Shown in pieces: positions 19,493-30,389 of a DNA stretch of 44,189 nt (position 1 is the stretch's first letter; every line of letters starts with the position of its first letter). The DNA comes from Lachnospiraceae bacterium. GTDB lineage: Bacteria; Bacillota; Clostridia; Lachnospirales; Lachnospiraceae. Both the position numbers and the translations under genes were made by a program. A model generated the notes under the pieces. That model was not told the origin of the DNA, did not search any database, and worked only from the letters and a program-made list of their open reading frames with translations. Location: the NCBI GenBank assembly GCA_022800815.1, contig JAAWRC010000029.1, forward strand, positions 1 to 44,189, written 5' to 3'.

Positions 19493-22400
19493 TCAGAAAT
19501 CGTCATCGTTCTCCCCCGCATAGTCATCCGGCTCATCCAGATAATCATCCAGGTCCGACTCCTCATCCTCCACGTCGACCAGCTCGCCGCCGTTGTCAAA
19601 CTCCTGCTTCTGATAACCCATGGACCCATAATCCTCCTCACGGTCATTGTATACCCGGTCGCTGTTTAACAGCGCATTGATATCCGTATTTCCGTAATCG
19701 ACGCTCTCCGTGATCTCCACCTCCGTGTTGTCGTCACGCAGAAGGCGCACGTCAAGCCCCAGGGACTGGAGTTCCTTCAAGAGCACCTTGAAGGATTCGG
19801 GAACGCTGGGCTCCGGAATGTTTTCACCCTTGATAATGGCCTCGTAGGTCTTCACGCGCCCCACCACGTCGTCGGATTTCACCGTCAGGATCTCCTGCAG
19901 GGTGTAGGCCGCACCGTAAGCCTCCAGGGCCCACACCTCCATCTCGCCGAACCGCTGGCCGCCGAACTGGGCCTTGCCGCCCAGGGGCTGCTGGGTCACC
20001 AGGGAGTAGGGGCCGGTGGAACGGGCGTGGATCTTGTCGTCCACCAGGTGATGCAGCTTCAGATAATGCATGTGGCCGATGGTGACGGGACTGTCAAAAT
20101 ATTCTCCCGTCCGGCCGTCCCTGAGACGCACCTTGCCGTCCCTCCGAATGGGCACGCCCTTCCACAGCTCTCTGTGATCCTTGTTTTCTTCCAGGAAACT
20201 CATGACCTCCGGCTGCAGAGAATCCTGATGTTTCTTTACAAACTCTTCCCACTCCAGATTGACGTAATCATTGGCCAGATCCAGAGTGTCCATGATGTCG
20301 TCCTCGTTGGCCCCGTCAAACACGGGAGTGGACACGTTAAAGCCCAGGGCCCTGGCCGCCAGGGACAGATGGATCTCCAGCACCTGCCCGATATTCATGC
20401 GGGAAGGCACGCCCAGGGGATTTAACACGATATCCAGCGGACGCCCGTTGGGGAGGAACGGCATATCCTCCACGGGTAGCACCCGGGAAACCACGCCCTT
20501 GTTTCCATGGCGGCCGGCCATCTTGTCGCCCACGGAAATTTTTCTCTTCTGGGCAATGTAAATGCGCACCGTCTCATTGACGCCGGGGGAAAGCTCGTCG
20601 CCGTTCTCCCTGGTAAACACCTTGGCGTCCACCACGATACCATATGCGCCGTGGGGCACCTTCAGGGAAGTGTCGCGGACCTCCCTCGCCTTCTCACCGA
20701 AGATTGCGCGGAGAAGCCGCTCCTCCGCCGTCAGCTCCGTCTCTCCCTTGGGAGTGACCTTGCCCACCAGGATGTCCCCCGCACGAACCTCCGCACCGAT
20801 GCGGATGATTCCCCGCTCGTCCAGATCTTTCAGTGCGTCCTCGCCCACGCCGGGCACGTCCCTGGTGATCTCCTCCGGTCCCAGCTTCGTATCCCTTGCC
20901 TCCGCCTCATACTCTTCAATATGGACGGAGGTGTACACATCATCCTGCACCAGGCGCTCGCTCAAAAGAACGGCGTCCTCATAGTTATAGCCCTCCCAGG
21001 TCATAAAACCAATGAGGGGATTCTTTCCCAGGGCAATTTCACCGTTCCTCGTGGAGGGACCGTCCGCAATAACCTCCCCGGCCTCCACCCGGTCCCCCTT
21101 GGACACGATGGGCTTCTGGTTGTAGCAGTTGCTCTGGTTGCTTCTTGCAAATTTGGTCAGACGGTACACGGCCCTGCCGCCGTCCTCATTTCGGATCACG
21201 ATCTCATTGGAAGCGGAACGCTCCACCACGCCGGCCTGTTTCGCCACCATGCACACGCCGGAGTCCACGGCCTCCTTGCCCTCCATGCCGGTCCCCACCA
21301 CGGGGGCCTCGGTGGAGAGGAGCGGCACCGCCTGCCTCTGCATGTTGGAGCCCATCAAGGCGCGGTTGGCATCGTCGTTCTCCAGAAAGGGGATCATGGC
21401 CGTGGCCGCAGAGAACACCATCTTCGGCGAGACGTCCATCAGATCCACTTTTCTCTTTTCAAACTCCGACGTTTCGTCCCGGAAACGACCGGATACGTTA
21501 TTTCTTACAAAATGCCCCTCCTCGTCCAAAGCCTCGTTGGCCTGGGCGACGATGTAATTGTCCTCCTCGTCGGCCGTCAGGTACACCACCTCGTCGGTGA
21601 CGACGGGGTTCTTCGGATCCGCACTCTTGTCCACGATCCGGTAGGGGGCCTCCACGAAGCCGTACTGGTTCACCCTCGCATAGGTAGCCAGGGAGTTGAT
21701 CAGGCCAATGTTGGGGCCTTCCGGCGTCTCGATGGGACACATTCTTCCGTAATGGGAGTAATGGACGTCTCGGACCTCGAAGCCTGCCCGCTCCCTGGAG
21801 AGACCGCCAGGGCCCAGGGCCGACAGACGTCTCTTGTGAGTCAGCTCCGCCAGGGGATTATTCTGGTCCATGAACTGGGAGAGCTGGGAGCTCCCGAAAA
21901 ACTCCTTCACCGCAGCCGTCACCGGTTTGATGTTGATCAGGGACTGAGGAGTAATGCCCTCGATGTCCTGAGTCGTCATGCGCTCCCTGACCACCCGTTC
22001 CATCCTGGAAAGGCCGATCCGATACTGGTTCTGAAGAAGCTCGCCCACGGCGCGGATCCTCCGGTTGCCCAGATGGTCGATGTCGTCGTCGTTCCCGATC
22101 CCCTCCTCCAGATGCATGTTGTAATTGATGGAGGCAATGATGTCCTCCCTGGTGATGTGCTTGGGGACCAGGTCATGGACGTGCCTGTGAATGGCCTCCT
22201 TAAGCTCCTCCTCCGAAGCCCCGGCATATTCTTCCAGTATAGATTTTAACACCGGGTAGAATACTGATTCCGTAACCCCTGCTTCCTTCGGGTCGAAATC
22301 CACGTATCCCGCCAGGTCCACCATCAGGTTGGAGAGCACTTTCACCCTCCGGTTCTCCGTCTCAATGTACACGAAGGGGACCGCCGCATCCTGAATCTCG

Positions 22401-23359
22401 ACCGCCAGCGCTTTGGAAACCTTCGTGCCGGCCTCTGCCAGGATCTCCCCGGTCTCCGCATTCACCACGTCCTCCGCCAGGACATGGCCTGCGATCCGAT
22501 TCTTAAAATGCAGCTTTTTATTGAATTTATACCGGCCCACCTTCGCCAGATCATATCTCCTGGGATCGAAAAACATGCTGTTTAAAAGGCTTTCCGCACT
22601 GTCCACGGAAAGGGGCTCGCCGGGACGGATCTTCTTATACAATTCCAGAAGGCCGCTCTCGTAATTGTCCGAGGTGTCCTTGGCGATGCTGGCCTCGATC
22701 TTCGGCTCGTCGCCGAAAAGATTCCGAATCTCCGCATTGGTCCCGATGCCCAACGCCCGGACCAACACCGTGACGGGCACCTTTCTCGTCCTGTCCACGC
22801 GGGCAAAAAACACGTCGTTGGAGTCCGTCTCATATTCCAGCCAGGCACCCCGATTGGGAATCACCGTGCAGGAATACAGGGTCTTGCCAACCTTGTCGTG
22901 GGCAATCCCGTAATAGATGCCGGGGGAGCGGACCAGCTGGCTTACGATCACCCGCTCGGCGCCGTTGATCACGAAAGAACCGGTATCCGTCATCAGGGGC
23001 AGGTCACCCATGAAAATCTCATGCTCGCTGATCTCATCCGTTTCCTTATTCATCAGACGCACGCGCACCTTAAGCGGCGCCGCATAGGTTGCATCCCGTT
23101 CCTTGCACTCTTCGATGGTATATTTAATATCGTCTTTACATAAGGTAAAATCAGCAAACTCCAGGCTCAAATGCCCGCCGAAGTCCGCAATGGGAGAGAT
23201 GTCCTCAAAGACTTCCTTCAGGCCTTCGTTCAGAAACCACTGATAGGAATCCTTCTGGATTTCGATCAGGTTCGGCATTTCAAGAACTTCTTTCTGTCTC
23301 GAATAGCTCATCCTGATGCCTTTACCGGCTTTCACCGGGCGTATTCTGCAATTTTCCAT
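19493..23359 (-). CDS. rpoB: RNA polymerase beta subunit
   Basis: Catalytic subunit of RNA polymerase, 1288 aa, with the typical clostridial start ([18 protein letters not shown]). The rifampicin pocket (around residue 490) reads as wild type: [13 protein letters not shown] and LSALGPGG are intact, with Asp, His and Ser present at the positions where resistance mutations usually occur. So the sequence predicts a rifampicin-sensitive enzyme. The C-terminus carries an acidic extension ([10 protein letters not shown].. to DDDF) after the conserved end. AGGGG lies about 9 bases before the start. It has its own strong promoter and a ~130-base structured leader; the usual neighbours rplJ and rplL are not present upstream, where a divergent membrane-protein gene lies instead. 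Confidence 0.98.
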   Translation of the reverse strand: MENCRIRPVKAGKGIRMSYSRQKEVLEMPNLIEIQKDSYQWFLNEGLKEVFEDISPIADFGGHLSLEFADFTLCKDDIKYTIEECKERDATYAAPLKVRVRLMNKETDEISEHEIFMGDLPLMTDTGSFVINGAERVIVSQLVRSPGIYYGIAHDKVGKTLYSCTVIPNRGAWLEYETDSNDVFFARVDRTRKVPVTVLVRALGIGTNAEIRNLFGDEPKIEASIAKDTSDNYESGLLELYKKIRPGEPLSVDSAESLLNSMFFDPRRYDLAKVGRYKFNKKLHFKNRIAGHVLAEDVVNAETGEILAEAGTKVSKALAVEIQDAAVPFVYIETENRRVKVLSNLMVDLAGYVDFDPKEAGVTESVFYPVLKSILEEYAGASEEELKEAIHRHVHDLVPKHITREDIIASINYNMHLEEGIGNDDDIDHLGNRRIRAVGELLQNQYRIGLSRMERVVRERMTTQDIEGITPQSLINIKPVTAAVKEFFGSSQLSQFMDQNNPLAELTHKRRLSALGPGGLSRERAGFEVRDVHYSHYGRMCPIETPEGPNIGLINSLATYARVNQYGFVEAPYRIVDKSADPKNPVVTDEVVYLTADEEDNYIVAQANEALDEEGHFVRNNVSGRFRDETSEFEKRKVDLMDVSPKMVFSAATAMIPFLENDDANRALMGSNMQRQAVPLLSTEAPVVGTGMEGKEAVDSGVCMVAKQAGVVERSASNEIVIRNEDGGRAVYRLTKFARSNQSNCYNQKPIVSKGDRVEAGEVIADGPSTRNGEIALGKNPLIGFMTWEGYNYEDAVLLSERLVQDDVYTSVHIEEYEAEARDTKLGPEEITRDVPGVGEDALKDLDERGIIRIGAEVRAGDILVGKVTPKGETELTAEERLLRAIFGEKAREVRDTSLKVPHGAYGIVVDAKVFTRENGDELSPGVNETVRIYIAQKRKISVGDKMAGRHGNKGVVSRVLPVEDMPFLPNGRPLDIVLNPLGVPSRMNIGQVLEIHLSLAARALGFNVSTPVFDGANEDDIMDTLDLANDYVNLEWEEFVKKHQDSLQPEVMSFLEENKDHRELWKGVPIRRDGKVRLRDGRTGEYFDSPVTIGHMHYLKLHHLVDDKIHARSTGPYSLVTQQPLGGKAQFGGQRFGEMEVWALEAYGAAYTLQEILTVKSDDVVGRVKTYEAIIKGENIPEPSVPESFKVLLKELQSLGLDVRLLRDDNTEVEITESVDYGNTDINALLNSDRVYNDREEDYGSMGYQKQEFDNGGELVDVEDEESDLDDYLDEPDDYAGENDDDF

Positions 23360-23422
23360 TGACCGTTCACCCCTGTTTTCTTTCTTATCAACTGCGAGTC
23401 ATCCGTATGTCATCATGGCAGT

Positions 23423-23459
23423 CCTGACGGATCTTACACAAAAATGTACATCCATCAGG
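23423..23459 (-). promoter_or_regulatory. Inverted repeat in the rpoB leader
   Basis: On the minus strand CCTGATGGAT pairs with ATCCGTCAGG (one G-T pair) around a 17-base loop. It lies between the predicted transcription start and the rpoB start codon. No T run follows, so it is not a normal terminator; it could affect mRNA stability or autoregulation. Confidence 0.5.
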
Positions 23460-23495
23460 GATTTGGGCACATGAAACCACAATAGCGTACATTAC

Positions 23496-23524
23496 ATCTT
23501 ATCACCTCAAGGCCAGGCTGTCAA
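23496..23524 (-). promoter_or_regulatory. Sigma-A promoter of rpoBC
   Basis: On the minus strand TTGACA (23519-23524), 17-bp spacer, TAAGAT (23496-23501), preceded by an A-rich stretch like an UP element. The leader to the rpoB start is about 130 bases. Confidence 0.8.
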
Positions 23525-23586
23525 TTCATTTTTTTCTTATAATTTCCATTTTTTACATGTTTTATGCATTTTCCTCCTCCTATCCC

Positions 23587-23615
23587 TTGCAACTTGTCTG
23601 GAATGATGTTATAAT
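23587..23615 (+). promoter_or_regulatory. Promoter of the membrane protein gene divergent from rpoB
   Basis: TTGCAA (23587-23592), 17-bp spacer, TATAAT (23610-23615). Between this and the rpoB promoter lie about 60 bp of A/T-rich sequence with no other feature I recognise. Confidence 0.65.
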
Positions 23616-23675
23616 TCAGGATGTCCGTTTAGGCCTTATCGCCTATATGCGAAAAAAATTCAGGAGGTACTCCCG

Positions 23676-24176
23676 ATGCCCTTGTGGTTGAAAATCATAC
23701 TTATCATTCTGGTGATCCTGGTCATCATCCTGGCCATCCTGTATTTCCTGGGCTCGAAGATGCAAAAAAAACAGGCCCAGCAGCAATCCATGATGGAGGC
23801 CATGGCCCAGACCGTCTCCATGTTGGTCATAGACAAAAAAAGGCTGAGGCTGCGAGATGCCGGACTTCCGAAGATGGTATACGAACAGACGCCAAAATAC
23901 CTGCGGAGAGCCAAGGTTCCCATCGTGAAGGCGAAGATCGGGCCGAAGATCATGACCATGATGTGCGATGAGAAGGTGTTCGCCGTGCTCCCCGTGAAGC
24001 AGGAGGCCAAGGTGGTCATCAGCGGCATTTACATCACCGCCGTGAAGAGCGTCCGCGGCGGGGCGATTACCCCGCCCCTCAAAAAGAAAAAGCGTTTCGG
24101 GCGGAAAAAAGACAAGGCAGCCGACTCGAAGACGACCGCCACGACAACAAAGGGAAACGGCAAAAAACAAAAATAA
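23676..24176 (+). CDS. Single-span membrane protein with basic tail, function unknown
   Basis: A 166-aa protein starting with a very hydrophobic Ile/Leu/Val segment (about 5-26), probably an uncleaved anchor. A helical part with Gln/Met follows (30-50), then a compact folded region (about 51-130) with a conserved-looking IDKKRLRLRDAG block and a beta-rich stretch (VFAVLPVKQEAKVVISGIYI). The last ~30 residues are Lys/Arg-rich and repetitive, probably disordered and able to bind nucleic acid or acidic lipids. AGGAGG lies 8 bases before the start, and it has its own promoter and terminator. I recognise no family. Similar unnamed proteins occur in Lachnospiraceae as far as I recall. Confidence 0.75.
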   Translation: MPLWLKIILIILVILVIILAILYFLGSKMQKKQAQQQSMMEAMAQTVSMLVIDKKRLRLRDAGLPKMVYEQTPKYLRRAKVPIVKAKIGPKIMTMMCDEKVFAVLPVKQEAKVVISGIYITAVKSVRGGAITPPLKKKKRFGRKKDKAADSKTTATTTKGNGKKQK

Positions 24177-24192
24177 CATGTATAAGAACATT

Positions 24193-24222
24193 CCCGCCTG
24201 CGGCTGCCGCAGGCGGGTTTTT
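24193..24222 (+). terminator. Terminator of the membrane protein gene
   Basis: CCCGCCTGCGG pairs perfectly with CCGCAGGCGGG around a CTG loop and is followed by TTTTT. It lies between converging genes and may also serve glpK, although the T run is on the plus strand. Confidence 0.85.
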
Positions 24223-24231
24223 CGCACTTCT

Positions 24232-25734
<1,503 letters not shown>

Positions 25735-25760
25735 TTACGCTCCTCTCCTTCAGACACAAA

Positions 25761-25842
25761 CAGGTAATTGCGAAACGCAAAATTGCCGAGTGGATTCTGA
25801 CAACTGATCCACCCAAAGCCTGCAGCGCCAAACATTCCAATG
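25761..25842 (-). repeat. Truncated copy of the 214-bp palindrome-ended repeat
   Basis: One terminal part of the repeat family: starts CAGGTAATTGCGAAAC and continues through TCTGACAA..GATCCACCC and CCTGCAGCGCCAAACATTCC. As its reverse complement it matches about the last 80 bases of the copy at 42261-42474 with few changes. It lies between glpK and the zinc alcohol dehydrogenase gene and stops at about that gene's stop codon. Confidence 0.8.
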
Positions 25843-25849
25843 ATCGACT

Positions 25850-26908
25850 TTATTCAAAAACAACCGCCACCTTCCCACACTGCCCCTCCGCCATGAGCCT
25901 GTACGCCTCGTCCGCCTTTTCCAGCGGGAATTCATGGGTGATCAAGACGTCCGGGTGGATGTTCCAGCGGACCAGGCGTTCCGTCAGCTCCTCCATCTTC
26001 CAGAGGGAGGTCACCCAGGAACCGTAGATCGTCTTCTGTCCGTGAATGATGTCGGGACTCGGCTGGAATGTACAGCTTCCGCCCTCTCCCACGAAGGCAA
26101 TCCTGCCCCATTCCCTGGTCGCCTGGATCGCCAGCCTTCGTCCTCCGTCGCTGGCCGAAGCGTCAATGGCCCGCTCAACTCCCTTTCCGCCCGTCAGCTC
26201 CAAAATCTGCGAAAGCGCCTCCTCTCCCGGTTTAACCACGTAATCTGCCAGGCCCAGCTTCTTCGCAAGTCCGATCCGGTATTCATTCATCTCCACGCCG
26301 ATCAGCCGATTTGCCCCCATGGCCCTTGCCAGCATCAGGGCCGCAAGCCCCACCGGACCAAGCCCCGTCACCAGAACCGCGTCATTTCCGCAAACTCCTA
26401 TTTTTTCAATCGCCTCGTACACGGTGCCGAAACCGCAGGCGATCTGTGCCCCGTCCTTGTAGGTAAGCTCGTCCGGAAGCGCAATCAAATCCTTCTCCTC
26501 CGCCAGAATGTATGGCGCCATGCCTCCGTTCCTCTGCCAGCCATAAGCCTGCCGGAACGGACTCTTGCAGGAGATGTAATATCCCCTCCGGCAATCGTTG
26601 CAGACGCCGCAGCCGGAAATATGATACACGATGACCCGGTCACCCTTTTTGAACCTCCGCAGTCCCTCCCCTTCCTCCACGATGACTCCGCAGGGTTCAT
26701 GGCCCGCCACCGTGCCGGGAATATATCCCTCCGGCCCCCTGCCGGTATGCTCCCTGTAAATGCACCGGATATCGCTTCCACAGATCGTCGTCGCCTTGGT
26801 CTGGATCAGCACCTGCCCGTGCCCCGGCACCGGTACTTCAAAATCCTTAAGCTCCACCGTGCTGTTTCCCGGCAGAACCGCACCTTTCATCATCCTTGCC
26901 GTTCCCAT
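25850..26908 (-). CDS. Zinc-dependent alcohol/polyol dehydrogenase (MDR family)
   Basis: An NAD(P)-dependent oxidoreductase of the medium-chain family, 352 aa. Catalytic zinc ligands are Cys43 (ICGSD) and His70-Glu71 (AGHEP). The structural zinc site is complete: C100, C103, C106 and C114. The cofactor-binding motif GLGPVGLAAL follows at about 185. This pattern is that of sorbitol, threonine or butanediol dehydrogenases; the substrate is open. I chose the start at 26908, with GGGG 7 bases upstream; the longer reading from 26947 has a poorer site. Its own promoter lies upstream, behind the epimerase gene. The setting beside a sugar transporter and an epimerase suggests a polyol or ketose substrate. 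Confidence 0.85.
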   Translation of the reverse strand: MGTARMMKGAVLPGNSTVELKDFEVPVPGHGQVLIQTKATTICGSDIRCIYREHTGRGPEGYIPGTVAGHEPCGVIVEEGEGLRRFKKGDRVIVYHISGCGVCNDCRRGYYISCKSPFRQAYGWQRNGGMAPYILAEEKDLIALPDELTYKDGAQIACGFGTVYEAIEKIGVCGNDAVLVTGLGPVGLAALMLARAMGANRLIGVEMNEYRIGLAKKLGLADYVVKPGEEALSQILELTGGKGVERAIDASASDGGRRLAIQATREWGRIAFVGEGGSCTFQPSPDIIHGQKTIYGSWVTSLWKMEELTERLVRWNIHPDVLITHEFPLEKADEAYRLMAEGQCGKVAVVFE

Positions 26909-26962
26909 ATGTATCCCCTTTTCTTTCATAAGAATCTCACGCTCCAACTGCTCCTCAGTTTG

Positions 26963-26991
26963 AGTGTAACATGCCCCCTGTTTTTTTTCAA
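26963..26991 (-). promoter_or_regulatory. Possible promoter of the zinc alcohol dehydrogenase gene
   Basis: On the minus strand TTGAAA (26986-26991), 17-bp spacer, TACACT (26963-26968). It lies in the gap after the epimerase gene. Confidence 0.5.
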
Positions 26992-27026
26992 TATGAAATA
27001 CTTCCTATTATTTATATGGGGCCGCC

Positions 27027-27920
27027 CTACGCCAGTTTGCCGCGCAGGAAATCCGCACCGTCCTTTGCATATCCGATCATAGTCTCGACATCTGCGCCAT
27101 GGCTCATGTCGCGCCAGCAGCAGATCTCCGTATTTCCCATCGTCATGAAGGGTTCCATGACGATGTAACCTGCATAACCGCTCTCCTTCACGGCTCCCAT
27201 GATCGCATCCCAATTCATGTTGGTCCTGCCCTCAAACCCGGGAACGCGGCGGTTGGATTCTCCCACGTGAAGATGTCCCATGCGTCCCTTGGACTGGGCG
27301 TATTTGATTGCGTCCGCAATATTGTCCTCCTCGATATTCATATGGAAAGTGTCCAGCAAAAGCTTCGCATTGGGGGAACCGAGGTCCTCGCAGAACTTGA
27401 CGCCCTCCTCGGCCGTATTCATGATAAACTGCTCAAAACGGTTGACGATCTCAAAGCAGTAATCAACGCCGCAATCCTCGGCCGTCTTGATGATCTCGCG
27501 CATGCTCTCAAGGCTTAAGTCACGAACGTGCCTCTTATATTCAGGCGTGCACACCGGCACCCCCGGGCGGCGAAGCCACTGGGAATAGTTGATGCCGCTC
27601 CAGCGGTCGCTTCCCACCTCGTACATCGCCTGAAGAACTCTCTTCGCCTTTTCAATGCCGATGCGCCTCACGGCGGGGTCGTCCGCCGCAATGTCGTCCT
27701 TCACGGTCCATCCGTCATTGATGGAGAGACACATCCCTGCATCCGCCACGGCCTTTTTATACTCGCGGCGTTCTTCCGTCGTCATGTCAAGGATCGCCTG
27801 CATGCCGATCTCGTTGACCTCGCAACCCGCCTTCTTTGCCATCTCCAGCCATTTATACGCCCCTGCGTCAACGGCCTCGGTGCCAATCCAATACGCATAG
27901 TGAAGTCCGATCTTGTTCAT
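27027..27920 (-). CDS. D-tagatose/D-allulose 3-epimerase-family sugar isomerase
   Basis: A TIM-barrel enzyme that moves the hydroxyl at C3 of a ketose, 297 aa. The metal-site residues known for D-tagatose/D-psicose 3-epimerases are all present: E157 (FEIVNR), D190 and H193 (LDTFHMN), H218 (HLHVGE) and E256 (MEPFM), with R224 in SNRR. The N-terminal half differs strongly from the second epimerase in the window (for example NYSQWLRRPG, and no YSYWP), so the sugar is probably different. The start at 27920 has GAGGAGG 6-7 bases upstream. The gene lies behind the ABC transporter genes and a hairpin, on the same strand, so it is likely a distal part of that operon. Exact substrate and direction are inferred only. 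Confidence 0.85.
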   Translation of the reverse strand: MNKIGLHYAYWIGTEAVDAGAYKWLEMAKKAGCEVNEIGMQAILDMTTEERREYKKAVADAGMCLSINDGWTVKDDIAADDPAVRRIGIEKAKRVLQAMYEVGSDRWSGINYSQWLRRPGVPVCTPEYKRHVRDLSLESMREIIKTAEDCGVDYCFEIVNRFEQFIMNTAEEGVKFCEDLGSPNAKLLLDTFHMNIEEDNIADAIKYAQSKGRMGHLHVGESNRRVPGFEGRTNMNWDAIMGAVKESGYAGYIVMEPFMTMGNTEICCWRDMSHGADVETMIGYAKDGADFLRGKLA

Positions 27921-28020
27921 TGTGATACCTCCTCGTTCTGTCATTGTCTTGTTACAATCCGATGAAATGCGTCATCACCAGTACGTGCCGGCGCATTCCC
28001 CGGGATACTCCGTAATGTAA

Positions 28021-28047
28021 CTCTTGCCCGCATAAAGCGGGCAAGAG
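28021..28047. terminator. Perfect 11-bp hairpin after the first sugar-binding protein gene
   Basis: CTCTTGCCCGC-ATAAA-GCGGGCAAGAG. On the minus strand it is not followed by a T run, so it probably protects the upstream mRNA end or partly terminates, giving more binding protein than epimerase. Confidence 0.7.
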
Positions 28048-28126
28048 CATTGCAAATATGATTACATAGAATTCATAGATGTCATGATTGTCTGAATTTC
28101 AGATCATTTTGGTATTTCGCTTAAAA

Positions 28127-29302
28127 TCACTGATCAAATGCAGCGTACTCATCCACGTTGCTGGAATCAATCCACTGAACGGGGACGTAAATCGTCTGCT
28201 CCTGGTCATAAGTGCCGGCAAGAATCTCAAGACCGGCCACGACGCCGTCATAACCAAGGGCATTCGGGAACTGAGCCGCAGTGCCATACATCTGGCCACC
28301 CTGGATCAGCTGCTTCGCCACGGCGTTGCCGTCGATTCCGGTTACGACGATGCCTTCGCTCTGAGACTCCTGAAGAGCTGCGATGGCGCCCTGTGCGGGA
28401 GTGTCGGAGAACGTCCAGATACCGTTGATCTCAGATCCGTATACCTGATACAGCTCGTTCATCTTCTGCTGGGCCTTGTCAACGTTAACGTTGGGGATGT
28501 CGCCCTCGCCCTCGGCGATGAGTTTCACATCAGGCCAGTTCTCAAGCTCGGCCATGGCGCCCTGCTCGCGGATTGCTGCGTTGGGGTTGGTGGAATCCGT
28601 CAGGATAAGGACGTTTCCTTTGCCGCCAAGCCGTTCGCAAAGCTTCTCCATCTGCATGCGTCCGGCTTCCTCGTTGGCCGAAACGATGACGGCGTCACAC
28701 TTCTCGCTGCCGTCGCAAGGAGCGTCAACGATCAGCGTCTTGACGTCAGATTCAACAAGCAGATTGAATGCGGGTACGGAGCTCTTCGGATCCATGGCTA
28801 CGAAAACAACGATGTCAAATCCGTTGTCGATGGTGTACTGGGCATTCTCAAGCTCTTTGGCGAGATCGCTGTTGTCATCGAGAACCTGGGCTTCGATATT
28901 GTAATCAACCATTGCCTGGGCCTCTTCCACCGCAGTCAGGAAACCGCTCTCGATGGAAGCATAGAAAAGCTCGCTTCTCTGTTTTACGATGAGGGCGATC
29001 TTAACGTCATGGCCAACGCCAAGGAGATCTGCTTTCATCTCCATCTTTGCCTGATCGACAAAAGCGGTGCCGGCTTCGGCGGCCTTCGTCTCTGCAGCTT
29101 CCGTTCCGGCAGCTTCCGTCGTGTCTGCGGGAGCAGCCGTGGTGTCTTCCGCGGGAGCTTCGGTCTCCGCCTTGGGAGCTTCCGTCTCTGCCGCAGGGGC
29201 GGCCGTGGTGCTGCCACCGTCATCGGAGCCGCCGCATGCGGCAAGGCTGGATACAACCAGTACCATTGCGAGAATCAATGCGAATAATCTTGATTTCTTC
29301 AT
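28127..29302 (-). CDS. Sugar ABC transporter substrate-binding lipoprotein (system 1)
   Basis: Captures sugar outside the cell for import by the neighbouring ABC system. The 391-aa protein has a signal peptide with lipobox LAAC (lipid-modified Cys23), then a low-complexity linker of Ala, Thr, Glu and Pro (about 24-76), and a periplasmic-binding-protein fold of the ribose/galactose type (Peripla_BP_4). Family features include IVVFVAMDP, the DAP..GS block and the GIDGNAVAKQ segment near the C-terminus. GGAGG lies 6 bases before the start. It is third in the operon ATPase-permease-binding protein and followed by a strong hairpin and the epimerase gene. The ligand is likely a pentose or hexose/ketose; allulose or allose is a guess from context. 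Confidence 0.9.
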   Translation of the reverse strand: MKKSRLFALILAMVLVVSSLAACGGSDDGGSTTAAPAAETEAPKAETEAPAEDTTAAPADTTEAAGTEAAETKAAEAGTAFVDQAKMEMKADLLGVGHDVKIALIVKQRSELFYASIESGFLTAVEEAQAMVDYNIEAQVLDDNSDLAKELENAQYTIDNGFDIVVFVAMDPKSSVPAFNLLVESDVKTLIVDAPCDGSEKCDAVIVSANEEAGRMQMEKLCERLGGKGNVLILTDSTNPNAAIREQGAMAELENWPDVKLIAEGEGDIPNVNVDKAQQKMNELYQVYGSEINGIWTFSDTPAQGAIAALQESQSEGIVVTGIDGNAVAKQLIQGGQMYGTAAQFPNALGYDGVVAGLEILAGTYDQEQTIYVPVQWIDSSNVDEYAAFDQ

Positions 29303-29400
29303 TTTTTTCCTCCATTTTTAAGAGTCTTTCTTATAAGTCTTTCTATGTAATCATTGTGAAACAGCATTTTTAGTGAAACAGTATTTTTATGAAAACTTTT

Positions 29401-30387
29401 TTAAGCCACCGCCTTCTTTTTCTTTCCGATCTTGATCTTGCCCTTGATCGAATCGTAGTAGACGGCCAGCAGGATCAAAATACCCTTCACGACCATCTGC
29501 CAGTAGCTATCAATCTTCAGATGGGTCATGCCGGAGTTCAGCACGCCGATGATACAGGCGCCGAGGAAGGAACCGAAGATGGTTCCGAAACCACCACTGA
29601 AGGCAGTACCGCCGATAACGGCTGCCGCAATTGCGTCCGTGCTGTACTCCTCGCCAATCTTAGGCTGTCCGGAACTCAGGCGGGAAGCCATGATCACGCC
29701 GGAAAGACCGGCCAGCAGACCCATGATGGTATAAGCGGCAACGGAAACCTTCGCATAGGAGATGCCGGAGTGCTTCGCCGCCTCCATATTGCCGCCGACC
29801 GCATACATATGGCGGCCAAGGCGGGTCCGCCCCAGAATCAGGCCCACGATAATCAGGGATATGACCATGATGATGAAAATCACCGGAATGCCGAGCACGC
29901 TGCTCATCCCGATCGCATTAAAAGTCTCATTGGTGGAAACAATGGGGGAACCGCCGGTGAAAATATATCCCGCACCGCGGATCGCCTGCTGGGTGGCAAG
30001 GGTGATGATGAAAGGCGGCAGCATCGTCGCCGCACGGATCACGCCGTTGAGCGCCCCGACCAGACCGCCGGCCAAAATGGCGATCAGAACGGAAAGCCAC
30101 ACGTTCCAGCCAAGGCCCGTATTCAAAACGACTGCGATCACGCTGGTCGCCGCAACCGTCGAACCGATGGACAGGTCGATACAGCCGATGATGATGACAC
30201 AGGTAATGCCGGCTGCCAAAAGCGCATTCACGCAGATGTTTCTCAGCACGGAAATCAGGTTATTGGTCGTCATGAATCCCTTTGTCGTGATCCAGAGAAT
30301 GACCATCAGCAAAACCAGAATGGTCAAAGGGCCTGCATATTGCTTGATGCTTTTCACAAAGCCTGATGAACTTTTCTTATTTTCCAT
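29401..30387 (-). CDS. Sugar ABC transporter permease (system 1, RbsC/AlsC type)
   Basis: Membrane channel of the ABC importer, 328 aa, with 8-10 hydrophobic segments typical of the BPD_transp_2 family. Conserved parts include NLISVLRNICVNALLAAG, the GCIDLSIGS block after the third segment, GGSPIVS, the GRTRLGRHMYAVGGN loop that contacts the ATPase, and IAAAVIGGTAFSGG near the end. A basic tail (KIGKKKKAVA) lies inside. It starts 3 bases after the stop of the ATPase gene, with AGGAGGGG inside the latter's end, so the two are coupled. It is probably a homodimer. Confidence 0.92.
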   Translation of the reverse strand: MENKKSSSGFVKSIKQYAGPLTILVLLMVILWITTKGFMTTNNLISVLRNICVNALLAAGITCVIIIGCIDLSIGSTVAATSVIAVVLNTGLGWNVWLSVLIAILAGGLVGALNGVIRAATMLPPFIITLATQQAIRGAGYIFTGGSPIVSTNETFNAIGMSSVLGIPVIFIIMVISLIIVGLILGRTRLGRHMYAVGGNMEAAKHSGISYAKVSVAAYTIMGLLAGLSGVIMASRLSSGQPKIGEEYSTDAIAAAVIGGTAFSGGFGTIFGSFLGACIIGVLNSGMTHLKIDSYWQMVVKGILILLAVYYDSIKGKIKIGKKKKAVA

Positions 30388-30389
30388 TT

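Noticed and set aside
20507-22249. Plus-strand open frame of 580 codons inside rpoB
   Set aside because: His/Gly/Leu-rich antisense shadow of a conserved gene, as expected in GC-rich DNA.
28088-29287. Plus-strand open frame of 399 codons opposite binding protein 1
   Set aside because: Mirrors the codon pattern of the lipoprotein gene and lacks a ribosome binding site.
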